This document shows positions 1 to 11,703 of a stretch of DNA of 64,000 nt, one piece after another. The position numbers and the translations under genes were made by a program. Below the pieces are notes generated by a model, which was not told the DNA's origin, searched no databases, and worked only from the letters and a program-made list of their open reading frames with translations. The stretch comes from Hymenopus coronatus (Eukaryota > Arthropoda > Insecta > Mantodea > Hymenopodidae): NCBI GenBank assembly GCA_030762935.1, contig CM060891.1, forward strand, positions 2,917,501-2,981,500, given 5' to 3'. Every line of letters begins with the position of its first letter. Position 1 is the first letter of the stretch.

Positions 1-739
1 TATTTCTATATAGGTATGTACATTATGAAAACACCCAGACAATTATAACATGGATTGAAATATTTACTTATCGAATGTTAAGTAATATCCAAATAATAAA
101 GTTAATTTCTCAAGTATCTTCAGGCTTTCACTGGGTATAAACGAAAGCAGGAATTAAAGTAAATGTTTACTCGTCTGCAGCTGTATTACTAATATGTGCT
201 TGTGAAACCTTTCAAATGAAAACGTTCCGATAAACAAAGTTTATAATGCGAAAAATTGTATTCCATTTCGCATGATGTGTTCGGGAAATATGTTATCAGT
301 GTGACCAAGCAAATAGCATTTGTTGGGATCTAAAAGTGCAGCTTGTATGTGATACATGACACTGAACCCTGCTCATCTTTATTTGAGTAGGATGCTCGTG
401 GATTGGTAGATCTGCCGCGCAGATTGAGTTCAGCTCTGGACTGTAACAGTGTGGGTAACAATCAATGATGTGTTTCTGTGAAGCTGTTCTGTTACTAGAC
501 GTTTGTTTACTAGAACGTCATCTGTTTCTGAATAAGTACACTGCTAGAAAACTTACTATGGTTCTAAAACAAATTAATTTTGCTCTCATTTGAGTATAAC
601 AAAGCTGCTATTCGACCGCCTTCCTTCCTACCGACGTGGTTCTCTCTTATGTAGTGATAGCAGAAATGGGTTGCACTCTACGTTCACCTTTGACTGTCGG
701 CACTTGTTTGAAGCAGTGGAAGTGCGCATTACTTTGAAA
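1..739. other. Unassigned AT-rich sequence
   Basis: I see no gene, repeat copy or RNA here. The last 150 bases or so should contain the 5' end of the following mariner relic, but I could not find its inverted repeat. Confidence 0.5.
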
Positions 740-1585
740 ATGGAAAAATTCGAGTATCGTGCTGTGATAAAATGTTTCGTAAAAGAAGTACAGAAATTCA
801 TTTGCGGATTGTAAATGTGTATGGTGACTCTTCACCTTCAGTTTCCACTGTGAAGAAATGGGCGGCCGATTTTAAACGTGGCCGCGAAGGACGTCCAGAA
901 ACTGTAATCACAGCGGAGTTCATTGAAAAAGTGCAATACATGATTTTGGAAGATCGGCGTACAAGGTGCGTGAATTTGCTAATGCTCTTGGAACGTATTG
1001 GGCACATCTTGCATCAGGAATTAAACATGAAAAAGCTTTGTGCGTGTCCTCACTGTGGATAGCAAACGCAGACACAGAAATGACTTTTTGCGCCGATACG
1101 TCACAATAGATGAAACATGGATTCACCAATCCAAGCAGCAGTCGGGTTCTTCAGCGAGGATGGTGCCATCGTGACGTCAGTGCTTTGGGATGCCTTGTTG
1201 ATTGACTATCTCGAAAAAAGTAAAACCATTTCTGGAGAATAATACTCTCAACTTGTAAACAAACTGAATGCAATTTGTGAAAACAGATGTTTTCCATCAG
1301 GACAATACATCTGCCCACAAAAGTGTTTTGGCAATGGGGAAATTGAGAGATCTGCACTGTGAAGTGCTAGAACATCCAACCTATTCCCCAGATTTGGCTG
1401 CCCAGGACTTCCATCTGTTTCCAAGACTGAAGAAACTCCTCGCTGGTAGGCGCTTTCTGTCCAATGAAGAAGCAATTGCGGCTGAAAATAGGTACTTTGC
1501 AGTACTTCCAGAGGAACACTACACAGAGGGGATAATGGCATTGGAACACCGCTGTGTTGATATTAGAGGAGATTATGTTGAAAAA
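740..1585 (+). pseudogene. Mariner transposase relic (D,D34D type)
   Basis: This is a decayed mariner transposase, a nuclear cut-and-paste enzyme with an N-terminal helix-turn-helix domain and a DDD catalytic domain. It opens with MEKFEYRAVIK at 740, changes frame near 775, and continues with VNVYGDSSPSVSTVKKWAA, typical of the DNA-binding domain. The first catalytic aspartate is in TIDETWIH (codon 1109-1111). The second is in FHQDN (1301-1303). The third lies exactly 34 residues later, in AAQDFHLF. Between the first and second motifs the frame is broken by stops and a deletion. The protein ends with GDYVEK at 1585, the usual mariner C-terminus, and the next base starts an HL repeat, so the 3' inverted repeat is not adjacent. 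It cannot encode an active enzyme. Family assignment is secure; subfamily is not assigned. Confidence 0.9.
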
Positions 1586-2386
1586 TCTGATGTGTTCCAT
1601 TCACATGACATTCTCTACATCAAATTATTGTTAAACTCAGAATGATTCTATTTGCTTCATGCTAATCGAGAAAAAATTATCAGAAATAGTCTTATTACTT
1701 GCTTCCTTGTAAGTAGAAGCGAAATAAGGGAGTACCATAGGTTATAGTGATAGTCAAAAGCTGGTTACTATGTGACTGAAGTTTCTTTGTTTGTATGGAC
1801 ACGAGTTGATAAATTCGTATATGAAAAAAGTACACCTTTTTCAAACCTGAAATTAATAACAAGGAATATTTAAAAAACGATCAACTACACGAATATATAT
1901 GACATAAATTGTGTATTTTAACTTGCTCTACATTTCTATGTGGTAAGTTTTTGTCTATCTCTTAAGGTTTAGCAGTTATGCAAAATTCCGTAAAATTCAT
2001 CCAGAATAAAGTAGTCTTCAGAGGCTATTCCCGGAAAATTCAAAATATAAATTTCATTTGTCGTGTAAATATCATTAATATACGATATTTTAATCAAAAT
2101 CGTTACAGCCATTTTTAAAAAAATAAAAATTTTGGAAAAAAGTTCTATGTAAAGGGTAGTTTGGGGTGGGGGTATTTTCTTGAAAATCTTCGTGTTGCAT
2201 CCTTGGTGGAAGATATCAAACTTAAATAGCACAGACATACACGGACCTTTTTGTGAAAATGCTTTTTTTTTTTTGCATTCAGGGGGACCCAAAACATATA
2301 TTTCCGGTGAAATCTCGGTATGGAATTTTTGGGTGGAGTGCAATACCTTCTCTATACACTATGTACATAGTATGTGTAGAGAAAGT
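1586..2386 (+). repeat. HL element, full length
   Basis: It starts TCTGATGTGTTCC with the subterminal ACATTCTCTACATC and ends in the stem-loop around ACTATGTACATAGT followed by TGTAGAGAAAGT. All conserved HL blocks are in order: the ACTTGCTTCCTTGTAAGTAG block, the TTTAATCAAAATCG block, the AAGGGTAGTTTGGGG block and the poly-T/GGGGGACCC block. It sits directly on the end of the mariner coding sequence, at an A5 run. The simple-repeat block is short here. Confidence 0.92.
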
Positions 2387-2811
2387 AATTAAAGTACTTT
2401 GAAAGCATGAATTGTCGTTTTACATAGTGAGGGCGAAACGTTTTCAGACGGAGTAGAGAAGGGTGCAGAATGACAGTGACATAGAAAAGCGAGAACGGAT
2501 TGAAGAACAAGAATTGAAACATTTTCACAATGCTAATGTACGTGAAACAATGCCTTCCTCTTGGGCTCTGAAAGGTGTTCGATAAATCACAACACCACCT
2601 GCAACATTCTTCTTCAGGAATGTAACACAGTCGACTGTTTCTCAAAGTCAACAAAAAATGTAAGACATACCTTAGTCGTTTCGGGGCTCGATCTGCGGCC
2701 TCGCAGCTCCATTGTCTTCTGTAACAAAGAGACGATAAACATTTCTGAGATTTCAATTGCAGACAAGACACAGTAAAATGTGGGAACGGAAAAATACACC
2801 AACTCTTTTTT
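2387..2811. other. Unassigned sequence between HL copies
   Basis: I see no recognisable coding or repeat structure. A long minus-strand open frame across this interval runs into HL sequence and matches no family I know. Confidence 0.45.
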
Positions 2812-3328
2812 GCTTTCTCTACACGTACTATGTACATAGTATACAGAGAGCGTAAATTATTGCCCACAAAAATTCGATACCGAGATTTCACCGGAAATAT
2901 ATGTTTTGGGACCCCCTGATTCTAGAAAAAAAAACTTTTACAAAAAGGTCTGGGTGTATGCGGGCAGCATAGCTCAAAAACGGAAAGTCCGTTAAATACC
3001 AAAGATGGTATTTAAGGCCAGCTTCTTCCAAGGATCCGATAAGAAGATGTCCAAGAAAATCCCTCCACACCCAACTACCCTTTACATAGAGAAATTTTTG
3101 AAAAATTTTATTTTTTCAAAACTGAGTAACGATTCTGATTAAAATGTCGTATATTAAAGAGATTTACTTGACAAAATGTCTGAGGTCCTCTTCAGTCTGG
3201 GTAATTGGCAAAACGTAAGAGAAAACCAATCACTCGTTTAACAATGTAGAGCTCGTTAAAACACACATTTTTTCGTGAAGTTTAACGTTTTTGAGATATT
3301 CCTTGGCATTGGTTTCAGTTTTAAAATA

Positions 3329-4646
3329 CATTCTGTCAGGAAAGTACCGGGAATTGATCATTTAAAAATCCTGTTTAAAAGGGGATTCGAAATTATTGTT
3401 GTCGCTAAGCTGGTACCTTTCCTCTATACCCACGCGGAGTTTGATCGTCACCTGTCATCTAGTTTGTTTACAGTACTCCATTTTGTTAGTTCATCTCAAA
3501 GGTGATTTGCGATTTTACGATGGATACAAATATTGAACAAATAATCTGTCTCAAATGTTGCATTGCAAATGGTATTTCGTGTGCCGAATCGCTGAAAATG
3601 TTACAGAGGGCTTACGGTGAATCGACTTTATCAAACACACGGGCATATGAGTGGTACAGTGCATTCAAAAGTGGTCGAGATGTGGTGGAAGATTTGCCTC
3701 GCTCTGGTCGGCCATCAACGGTTTCAACTGAACTGAACATCGCTAAAGTGAAGAAAATGGTGTCTGAAAATCGTCATTTAGGTCTGAAAGAGATTGTCGC
3801 TGACCCTTCTGTGCCTCACGAATCGATTCGTACCATTTTAAACGATTGTTTGGGCATGACACGCGTTGTAGCTCGGTTAGTCCCGAAAGTCTTGAATTTT
3901 GTACAAAAACTCAATCGCATAAGGATTGCTGAAGACATGCTAGAACAAGCCAGTTCCGACCTCACCTTCATGAAACGCATTGTAACTGGTGATGAGACGT
4001 GGGTTTACGAGTTTGACACTCAAACCAGTCAACAAGCTTCCGAATGGCGCCTTCCAACTGAACCGAAACCTAACAGGGCACGTCAAACTCGATCAAAACT
4101 GAAGATCATGTTGACACTTTTTTTTTCGATTATCGCGGTGTCGTGCACTCAGAGTTCTTGCCAGAAGGTCAGATGGTAAATAAAGACTATTATCTGAGCG
4201 TTATGCGGTGTTTGAGAGAACAAATACGGCGAAAAAGGCCAGATTTGTGGAGCGACAACTCATGGATTCTGCACCACGATAACGCACCAGCTCACAAGGC
4301 TATTATTGTGAACGAATTTCTGGCCAAAAACTCAAAAAATTTCATCGAACAACCACCGTATTCACCTGATCTGGCTCCTGCTGACTTCTTTCTCTTCCCA
4401 AAACTCAAGTTACCACTTCGTGGCACCCGTTTTCATTTGATAGAAGACATGAAGGAAAATTCGCGGCGACAATTTACATCGATTCCTAAAAGTACCTACA
4501 AAAATGTTTTAATGATTGGATTATTCGTTGGCATAAATGTATAATTTCAGAAGGGGCCTACTTTGAAGGCGATAAAATAAAATTGGATGAATAATTCATT
4601 TTTTGTGTTTTATTGGCAAATTCCCAGAACTTTCTTGACACAGTAG
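3329..4646 (+). mobile_element. Mariner element with TIRs and TA duplication
   Basis: The left end reads CATTCTGTCAGGAAAGTACC and the right end, reverse complemented, CTACTGTGTCAAGAAAGTTC. Both then read GGGAAT, apart from one-base differences and a 2-base indel. The flanking TA at 3327-3328 and 4647-4648 is the expected mariner target duplication. The length of 1318 bp is normal for a full mariner. The element lies inside an HL copy, so it is younger than that copy. Confidence 0.92.
3520..4594 (+). pseudogene. Mariner transposase, near-intact with two frameshifts
   Basis: This would encode a mariner transposase, the nuclear enzyme that excises the element at its inverted repeats and inserts it at TA. 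The start MDTNIEQ at 3520 fits best after the 5' untranslated stretch. The helix-turn-helix part ends in LPRSGRPST. The first catalytic aspartate is in VTGDETWVYEFD (about residue 158). A T9 run at 4118-4126 then shifts the frame. The next frame carries HHDNAPAHKA and YSPDLAPADFFLFPKL, with 34 residues between the catalytic aspartates. A second shift, at an A5 run at 4500-4504, is followed by DWIIRWHKC and a C-terminus ending KIKLDE at 4591. All three aspartates are present. Both lesions are in homopolymers, so real decay and assembly error are both possible. Confidence 0.93.
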
Positions 4647-4892
4647 TACTTATACTGGCCATCTCCTGGACAAACGAACAAAGCAACCTCAATCCCATAT
4701 CAACCACATTTTAAAACATTTGACTATCACTTTATCCTAGTGTATTCCCTTCTACTTACAAGGAAGCAAGTAATAAGACAATTTCTGTTAATGTTTATCT
4801 CGATTAGCATCAAGTAGATAGAACAATAAGCTTCTTAACAATAATTTGTTCCAACACTATAGAGAAAGTCATGTGAAAGGAACGCATCATAT

Positions 4893-5351
4893 TATTTTTT
4901 AATTTACTTCATGTTAATCAGATATAGTTTCTCCACAAGCAATCACATAATTTATTCTCTGATGTGTTTGCGTCATCTGAACTGCGCAGCGAAATGAAAA
5001 ATGCTTCTCAATATAGGTTATCTTTATTGCTTCTACATTTTCACAACTCAAAATACGTGACATGTTGACCTAGGTAGCATGAGGTCATTGGCCTTACAGA
5101 AAACATTCAAACTCAGTTCCTATACAACATTCATTATAGCGAGGGCGCTCACATTAGTTTACGACATCCAATCCGCGGTCACAGGGAAAACAATCTTGTT
5201 GCGCCACGCCTAATTAGAGGTAATAACCAAGTTGAACACATACAACTCTTAATAACCAAAATTATAAGTCCACAAATGAAGAAAATATTGATGTGAGCTT
5301 TATTTCACTGTTCTTAATTGCCAATAAAAATATCTACACTTATACTGTAAA
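4893..5351. other. Unassigned sequence
   Basis: I see nothing with recognisable coding or repeat structure. The base composition is more mixed than in the HL copies. Confidence 0.4.
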
Positions 5352-5541
5352 AGAAATGGTCTTATTACTTGCATCCTTCTAAGTATCAGGGAAAGCACTA
5401 AGTTAAAACAATAGACAAATGCTTTAAACAGCTGGTTGCTATGTGATGGGTTTCTCTTACATGACCAGCATCAAAACATCTCATTTGAGAAAAGTGTAAC
5501 TGATAACAAATTATATCCCGGAAATAGTTAACTACAAAAAA
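5352..5541 (+). repeat. HL fragment, both ends missing
   Basis: It matches the HL block from the GTCTTATTACTTGC segment to the A run after the AACTCCACG segment. It stops at that A run, exactly where the next HL copy begins. Confidence 0.75.
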
Positions 5542-5543
5542 AG

Positions 5544-6339
5544 TCTGATGTGTTCCATTCACATTACTTTCTCTACATCTCTGCAATAATTATCGTTAAA
5601 AAGCTTATGCTAATATTTATTTCATCCAATCGAGAAAAAATTACCAGAAATAGTCTTATTACTTGCTTCCTTGTAAATAGAAGCGAAATAAGGGAGTACC
5701 ATAGGTTAAACTGATAGTCAAAAGCTGGTTTCCATGTGACTGAATTTCTTTGTTTGTATGGACACGAGTTGACACATTCCCGTATGAGAAAAGCATGTGT
5801 TTCAAAGCTGAAACCCAAAACAAGGAATATCTCAAAAACGGTCAACTGCACGAAAAAAATGTATATTACATAAATTGTGTGTTTTAATGTGCTTTACATT
5901 TTTGTGTGCGGTAAGTTTTTGTCTGTCTCTTACGGTTTACCAGTTATATAAAAACCATCCAGAATAAAGAGGTCTTCAGAGAGTATTCACAACAAATTCA
6001 AAATATAGATTCCCTTTAAGATCAAAATATCTTACACATGTGGTATTTTAATCAAAATTGCTACAGCTATTTTTGAAGAAATCAACATTTTCGAAAAGGT
6101 TTTTTCTTGTATAGGGCCGTTTGTGTTTGTTAGTTTTTGTTGTAAGCTTTGTATCGATTTTTTTTTTAAAATGCTTCACTCATGCACAATTAGACTCACA
6201 TGGACCGTTTTCTAAAATTGTGTTTTTTTTTTTGTTTTGTTCCTCAAAACGTATATTTCCTGTGAAAATACGTATCGAATTATTGGTGGAATACAATACC
6301 TTGTTTACTACAATGTATATTGTACGTGGTAGAAAAAGT
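5544..6339 (+). repeat. HL element, full length
   Basis: It starts TCTGATGTGTTCCATTCAC and ends TGTACGTGGTAGAAAAAGT. The terminal palindrome has drifted to CAATGTATATTGTACG. Confidence 0.88.
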
Positions 6340-6735
6340 AAAAATGATTCGCTATAAGTTGACTTTAAATTCCATACTATCGCGAAAAACAAAAGAACAT
6401 CAAGAGTGGGTACCTACTTTGAAAAAAATCTTATGTGTTCCATTCACCTGACTTTCTCTACATCTCTGCAACAAATATTGTTAAAAAGGTTATTCTTCTG
6501 TCTACGTGCTGCTAATCAAGATAAACATTAACAGAAATATTCTTATTACTTGCTTCCTTGTAAGTAGAGGGGAAATAAGGGAGTACCATAGGTTATAGTG
6601 ATAGTCAAAAGCTGGTTGCTTTGTGACTGAAGTTCCTTTGGTTGTATGGACAGGAGTTGACAAATTCCTGTATGAGAAAAGTTTTTTAAAGGTGAAATTA
6701 AAAATAAGGAATATTTAAAAAACGATTAACTCCAC

Positions 6736-6738
<3 letters not shown>

Positions 6739-6794
<56 letters not shown>
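6739..6794. repeat. (TA)n microsatellite
   Basis: A perfect TA dinucleotide tract of about 28 units lies inside an HL copy. Confidence 0.97.
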
Positions 6795-6800
<6 letters not shown>

Positions 6801-6914
6801 AAATTGTGTGTTTTAAAGTGCTCTACATTTTTTGTGTAGTAAGTTTTTGTGCATCTCTTATAGTTTAGCAGTTATACAAAATTGTGTAAAATTCATCCAG
6901 AATAAAGTAGTCTT

Positions 6915-7140
6915 TTTATTATATATATATATATAAACAGTAACGGAGTCTGGTCAGGACTCCGGCACTGTATCCCTATTTACATTTCCCCCCGTAGGTT
7001 TTTACCGATTACTGGTTTACTGTTTCTTTTACAAACATATACACATTGCACAAACATATAACACCCGTGCCCAAGGCGGGACTCGAACCCACGATCCCCT
7101 GCCCACAAAGCACCAAAGCGAGCGCGGCCATGGGAACCGG
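6915..7140 (-). mobile_element. tRNA-derived SINE (type B), nested in HL
   Basis: On the minus strand the sequence has a tRNA-like head with a clear B box (GGGTTCGAGTCCC, complement of 7078-7090) after GTGGGCAGGGGATCG, then an unrelated body and a TA-rich tail. The HL copy resumes on the other side. The boundaries are approximate because I could not settle the target duplication. Confidence 0.7.
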
Positions 7141-7345
7141 TATCTTCCAGAAAATTCAAGATATACATTTTATTTGTCATGAAAATATCTTTAATACACT
7201 TACTATAGTAGTACTTTAATCAAACGTTTTAGACACATTTAAATGTTTTTTATATAATATTCTTGGCGCTTACTTCTTAGTAATGCCTGCTTATTAGTTT
7301 CAATTATAAAATACATATAAGAGTTCTCAAACGTAAAATCGTTTT

Positions 7346-7825
7346 ACTTTCTCTACACGTACTATATACATAGTGTATAGAGAAGGTATTGTATTCTACC
7401 CAAAAATTCAATACCGAGATTTCACCGGAAATAGACGTTTTAGGGTCTCCTGTAGAAAAAAAATGAAAAAGTCCGTGTGTCTGTCATCACCATAACTCAA
7501 AACGAAAAGTCAGTAAAATACCAAATTTGGTACATAAGTTAAGTATCTTCCAAGAATGCGACACGAAGATTTTCAGGAAAATCCCCTCACCCCAAACTAC
7601 CTTTACATGGAAAAATAATCGAAATTTTTTGTTTTTTTCAAAAATGGCTCTAAGGATTTTGATATTAAAGATATTTACAGGATAAACATAATGTAACCTC
7701 TGAAGACTTCATTCTGGATTTTGCATAGCCAGTAAAGTGTTAAGGTGTAACGGATTTCAGTGACATAGCAACCAGCCTATGACTATCGATTAACATAAAG
7801 AACAATAATTTGTTACAAGGCAACA
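7346..7825 (-). repeat. HL element with internal deletion
   Basis: The stem-loop end is intact (ACTTTCTCTACACGTACTAT). The copy runs to the TTGCATAGCCAGTAAA segment, then jumps to a degraded GACATAGCAACCAG segment and loses its terminal part. Confidence 0.85.
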
Positions 7826-7978
7826 CCTAAATGTTTGCAGCCTAGTATTGTGTGAAAGTTGACCAGGAACCGGAAATTGTATACGGTAGGAGTGGCCAGT
7901 AGTTGACAGACTGTCGCTATTGGTCTGTTACAGCACGCCTCCAGGCCAGCAAACCTCACTGGCCCTATTTGTCAAAAA

Positions 7979-8310
7979 TATACTACATTTTCTGTGTCAA
8001 TTTGTTACGCTTTACCAGTTGTACAAAAGTCGTCCTGTATGAACACGTCTTCAGAATCTTTTGTTTCCCATGTATATAGCATATTATCAACATTGTTGTT
8101 CAATAAAATCGAACATCTCGAAAAATATTTATTTGGAATATAATCAACATTTCGTTTTGGAATTAACAGATATACCATACACAGACAGTTTTCTAAAAGT
8201 GATTTTTCTTTCTTTCTTCAGAGGTCATTAAAACATGTATTTCAAGTTAATCGCGGTATCAAATTTTGGATGGAATACAATACATTTGCTACCCACTGCG
8301 TGGGAGAAGT
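7979..8310 (+). repeat. HL fragment, 5' truncated, diverged
   Basis: It runs from the CTACATTTTCTGTG block to a degraded terminal block (GGTATCAAATTTTGGATGG, then GGGAGAAGT). It is one of the more diverged copies. Confidence 0.7.
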
Positions 8311-8329
8311 AAAAAGTAGTCGTTTACAA

Positions 8330-8790
8330 GCAAACTGGGTATTTAAATTAGAATCTTTCAAATATGCGACACGAAGTCTTTATTTTACAAACAAGAGTTT
8401 TGATTAGAATACCATATGTAGCTGCTAAAATATTTGATTGAGAAATGTATATCTTGAATTTTCTGGGAATAGTCTCTGAGGATATCTTCATTCTGAACGT
8501 CTTTTGTTTAAATGATAGACAAAAACTTACTACATAGAAATACAGATGTGGAAACACACAATTTATGCCAAATAACATTTTATTTTGTGGAGTTAACTAT
8601 CTCCGAGATATTCCTTTTTCTTGCTCCAGGTGAGGCACAGAGAAGACAATTTCAAGGCTAACACATAGCAACCACATTTTAAAACATTTGACTATCACTG
8701 TATTCCCTTCTACTTACAAGGAAGCAAGTAATGAGACAATTTCTGTTGATGTTTATCTTCATTATCATGAAGTGCATAGAAATAATATTT
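8330..8790 (-). repeat. HL fragment, stem-loop end missing
   Basis: It runs from the GGTATTTAA segment to the CATGAAGTGCATAGAAATAA segment, and stops at the T run where the next HL copy starts. Confidence 0.8.
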
Positions 8791-8792
8791 TT

Positions 8793-9594
8793 ACTTTCTC
8801 CACATGTACTATATAGCTAGTGTATAGAAAAGGTATTGTGTTGCGCCCAAAATCCAGTGCCAAGTTTTCACCGGAAATAAATGTTTTGGGTCACCTTGAA
8901 TCTAAAAAAAAAGTATTTTAAAAAAAAGATCCGTGTGTGTAAAAATCCTTAAATACTAAACTTGGTATTTTACTTTGGTATCTTCCAAGGAAGCGACAGA
9001 AAGATTTTCAAGAAAATCCCCGCACCCCAAACTATCCTTTTCAGGGAACATTTTTCGAAAAAAAAAAAAGGCTCTAACGATTTTCATTTAAATATCGTAA
9101 ATTAAAGATATTTATATGACAAATAAAATGCATATATTGAGTTTTCTGGGAATAACCTCTGAAAAGTACTTTATTGTGGATGATTTTTATTGAACTTTGC
9201 ATAGCTGTTAAATCGTAAGAGATAGACAAAAGATTTCTTAATAGAAAATGTAGAGCTCGTTAAAACACACAATTTATGTTATATAACTTTTTTCGTGGAG
9301 TTGATCGTTTTTGACATATTCCTTGTTATTGGTTTCAGCTTTGAAAAACTTGTACTTTTCTCATACAGGAATTTGTCAACTCGTGTCCACACAAACAAAG
9401 GAACTTCAGCCACATAGCAACCAGTTTATGACTATCACTTTCACCCTTATTTCGCTTCTACTTACAAGGAAGCAAGTAATAAGACTATTTGTCATAATTT
9501 TTTTTCTCGATTATCATGAAGTAAATAGCAGCATAAGGTTTTAAACAATAATTTGTTGCAGAGATGTAGAGAAAGTCATGTGAATGGAGCATGT
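8793..9594 (-). repeat. HL element, full length
   Basis: The stem-loop end is ACTTTCTCCACATGTACTAT and the other end AGAGAAAGTCATGTGAATGG. The last bases diverge from the usual ACACATCAGAT. Confidence 0.88.
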
Positions 9595-9898
9595 GAGCGG
9601 TACGCAGTGAGGAACTTTCTCTGCTATGCACACGAATATCAGAGCATGATTTATTTGCAATTAGCAATTAATGGCAGATAATAGCAGAGCGCGCTAGCTA
9701 GCTAGTGAGCCTAAACTAAACAGGTCATTTCTCCACGTCACTCATTTATTAAGACGTTCTCAAATTTAATTTGACGAGTCCACTCCGTAATTATGTATGG
9801 GAAATGTGCAAACTGTGGTCCGCAGCCCACACCTGGGTGCTCACAGAGCTTTCATATCATACCCTCTAATCGTGTAGTGGCATACACCCAAAACTGTT
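9595..9898. other. Unassigned sequence
   Basis: I see no gene or known repeat here. It includes a short GCTAGCTAGCTAG stretch near 9696. Confidence 0.4.
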
Positions 9899-10590
9899 CT
9901 TACAAAACCTTATTCTTCTATCTACTTCATTCTAATCATTAACAGAAATAGTCTTATTACTTGTAAGTACAAGGGAATATATATTAGCCTGAAGCGATAG
10001 TTAAAATCCTTTGAAAGCTCATCGCTATATGAAACAGTAGAGGTTCGGTTCGTTTTGCATGGTAGGAATTGAGAAAAGTATACCCAGGTATTTTAAAACT
10101 GAAACCAAAACAAGCAATATCTCAGAAGCTGCCAGTTCTACAAAAAAGTGTGTATGACATAAATTAACGAGCTCTACATCGTTTGTTAAGTAAGTTGTTG
10201 CCTATCTCTCACTGTTTACCAGTTATGCAATAATCATAGACATTTATTGAGAATAAAGATGTCTTCAGATGCTATTCTCAGGAAATTCAAGACATACATT
10301 TTATTTGGGATGTAAATTTCTTTAATGTAGGACATTTTAATCAAAATCGATAAAGCCATCTTTGAGAAAATCAAATTTTCAAAATTTTTTCCATGTAAAG
10401 GATAGTTCGGAGTGAGGGTATTTTCTTGAAAGTCTTCGTGTCGCATCCCTGGAAGATACTGAACTTAAATACCAAGTTTGTATTTGACCGACACACACAT
10501 GACTTTTTTTCTAATATTCCTTTCTTTTATATACATGGGACCCTAAAACGTGTATCGAATATTTGGGTGCAATAGTTTCCCTACCTATGA
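9899..10590 (+). repeat. HL element lacking both extreme ends
   Basis: It starts within the CTTACAAAACCTTATTCTTC segment, a subfamily variant also seen at 20745, and ends at GGGTGCAATAGTTTCCC, before the stem-loop. Confidence 0.8.
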
Positions 10591-11040
10591 GCTAAAGTGT
10601 GTTTTAGAGACCCACACATGCGCGGGCACGTATTTTTCAATTTTTAGATGGGATGCGGTAGAGAGATTAAATACCTACCGTTATGTTGTTTTGTGTTTAA
10701 CGTACTAGCAGTGTTACCAACTGTTAATGTGTACGGTTTCACCCTCTTGGAAAACAAGGCGCCGACCGGAGCGAGTCTATAACTTTTACCTGACCAAGCA
10801 ATAAAACACTTTTCCCAATCTCGCAGTTGGAATGTTCTAAATTCCTGGAGAACAAATTTGTAAACACGTAGCGGGAGTTTTCATTTGTTAACGCTCACAT
10901 GTGAGTAAATACTAAATATCATAATGTTACTTAAAGGGGGCGATTAATGACTTTGGTGGAACATGTCCTTGTAGGTAGGTACAGCGGCATCACGAGCAAC
11001 AATTACATCTGTCCACATTTAAACCATTAACGATTAAGTC
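10591..11040. other. Unassigned sequence
   Basis: I see no coding or repeat match. Confidence 0.4.
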
Positions 11041-11455
11041 CACAAAGAAGGAAAGAATGGCTTACAGGAAACAAGTAAAGGAAGAAAGTAAAAAGAAAGG
11101 GAAGAAAGAAATAGAGAAAAAAGAAGAAAATGAGAGAAAGAGGGGAAAAGGAACAAAGAAAGAAAGACGGAAAGGGAGGAAGAAAGAAAGAGTGAGAGAA
11201 AGAAAGGCAGGAAAGAAATAGAGAAAAAAAGAAGAAAATGAGAGAAAGAGGGGAAAAGGAACAAAGAAAGAAAGACGGAAAGGGAGGAAGAAAGAAAGAG
11301 TGAGAGAAAGAAAGGGAGGAAAGAAAGAAAGACAGGAAAGAAGGAAAGGAAGAAAGAAATAGAAACAGCAAGGAAGAGAGGAAAAAAAGTGAGAGAAAGA
11401 GAGAAAAAAGGAAGGAAGAAATATATTAAAAAGAAGGAAAGGGAGGAAGAACATT
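11041..11455. repeat. Polypurine tract (GAAA/GGAA-rich)
   Basis: The plus strand is almost pure A and G for about 415 bases. A block of about 108 bp is duplicated in tandem (11097-11205 and 11205-11313, recognisable by GAGGGGAAAAGGAACAAAG). Minus-strand open frames rich in Phe, Ser and Leu are by-products of the composition. Confidence 0.95.
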
Positions 11456-11479
11456 TCATGTAAAGTGTGGGTTTTAAAA

Positions 11480-11696
11480 CCAAAAACATAAATAGTGTCA
11501 TTTTAACGGTCTGTTAATTTTTATACAGCATGTTTTGTCTCTCTCTTATAGTTTACCAGTTATACAAAAGTCATCCAGAGGCCTTCACAAGCTATTCTAA
11601 CAAAAGTATTCCAGATATACATTTCGTTTTTGATTAATAGATCTTTAACATACACAAAATCAAAATCGTTAGACCAATTTTTGAGAAAATCAAAGT
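11480..11696 (+). repeat. HL fragment
   Basis: It covers the HL segment from ACATAAATTGTGTG-like sequence to GAGAAAATCAAAGTTCC. It directly follows the polypurine tract. Confidence 0.78.
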
Positions 11697-11703
11697 TCCA
11701 CGC

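Larger units (their letters stand above)
2812..4892 (-). repeat. HL element split by a mariner insertion
   Basis: The stem-loop end is at 2812 (CTTTCTCTACACGTACTATG) and the opposite end (GAGAAAGTCATGTGAAAGG) at about 4862-4892. The HL sequence stops at TTTTAAAATA (3328), is interrupted by a mariner, and resumes at CTTATACTGGCC (4649). Together the two flanks restore the normal HL order. Confidence 0.93.
6429..7245 (+). repeat. HL element, 3' half missing, carrying a SINE and a TA microsatellite
   Basis: The 5' end TCTTATGTGTTCCATTCACC is intact. The copy contains a (TA)n run at the A-run position, is split near 6914 by a tRNA-like SINE, resumes at CCAGAAAATTCAAGATATAC (7150), and fades after the TTTAATCAAA segment. 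Confidence 0.82.

Noticed and set aside
1586..2386. HL as a classic TIR MITE
   Set aside because: The shared ends are only about 10-12 bases, one end has a stem-loop absent from the other, and nested insertions show no duplication other than T residues.
2352..2891. A 179-residue minus-strand open frame as a gene
   Set aside because: It overlaps two HL copies and an unassigned gap, and its translation resembles no family I know.
11027..11501. Phe/Ser/Leu-rich minus-strand open frames as membrane proteins
   Set aside because: All three minus frames are open through the polypurine tract, which is expected from its composition.
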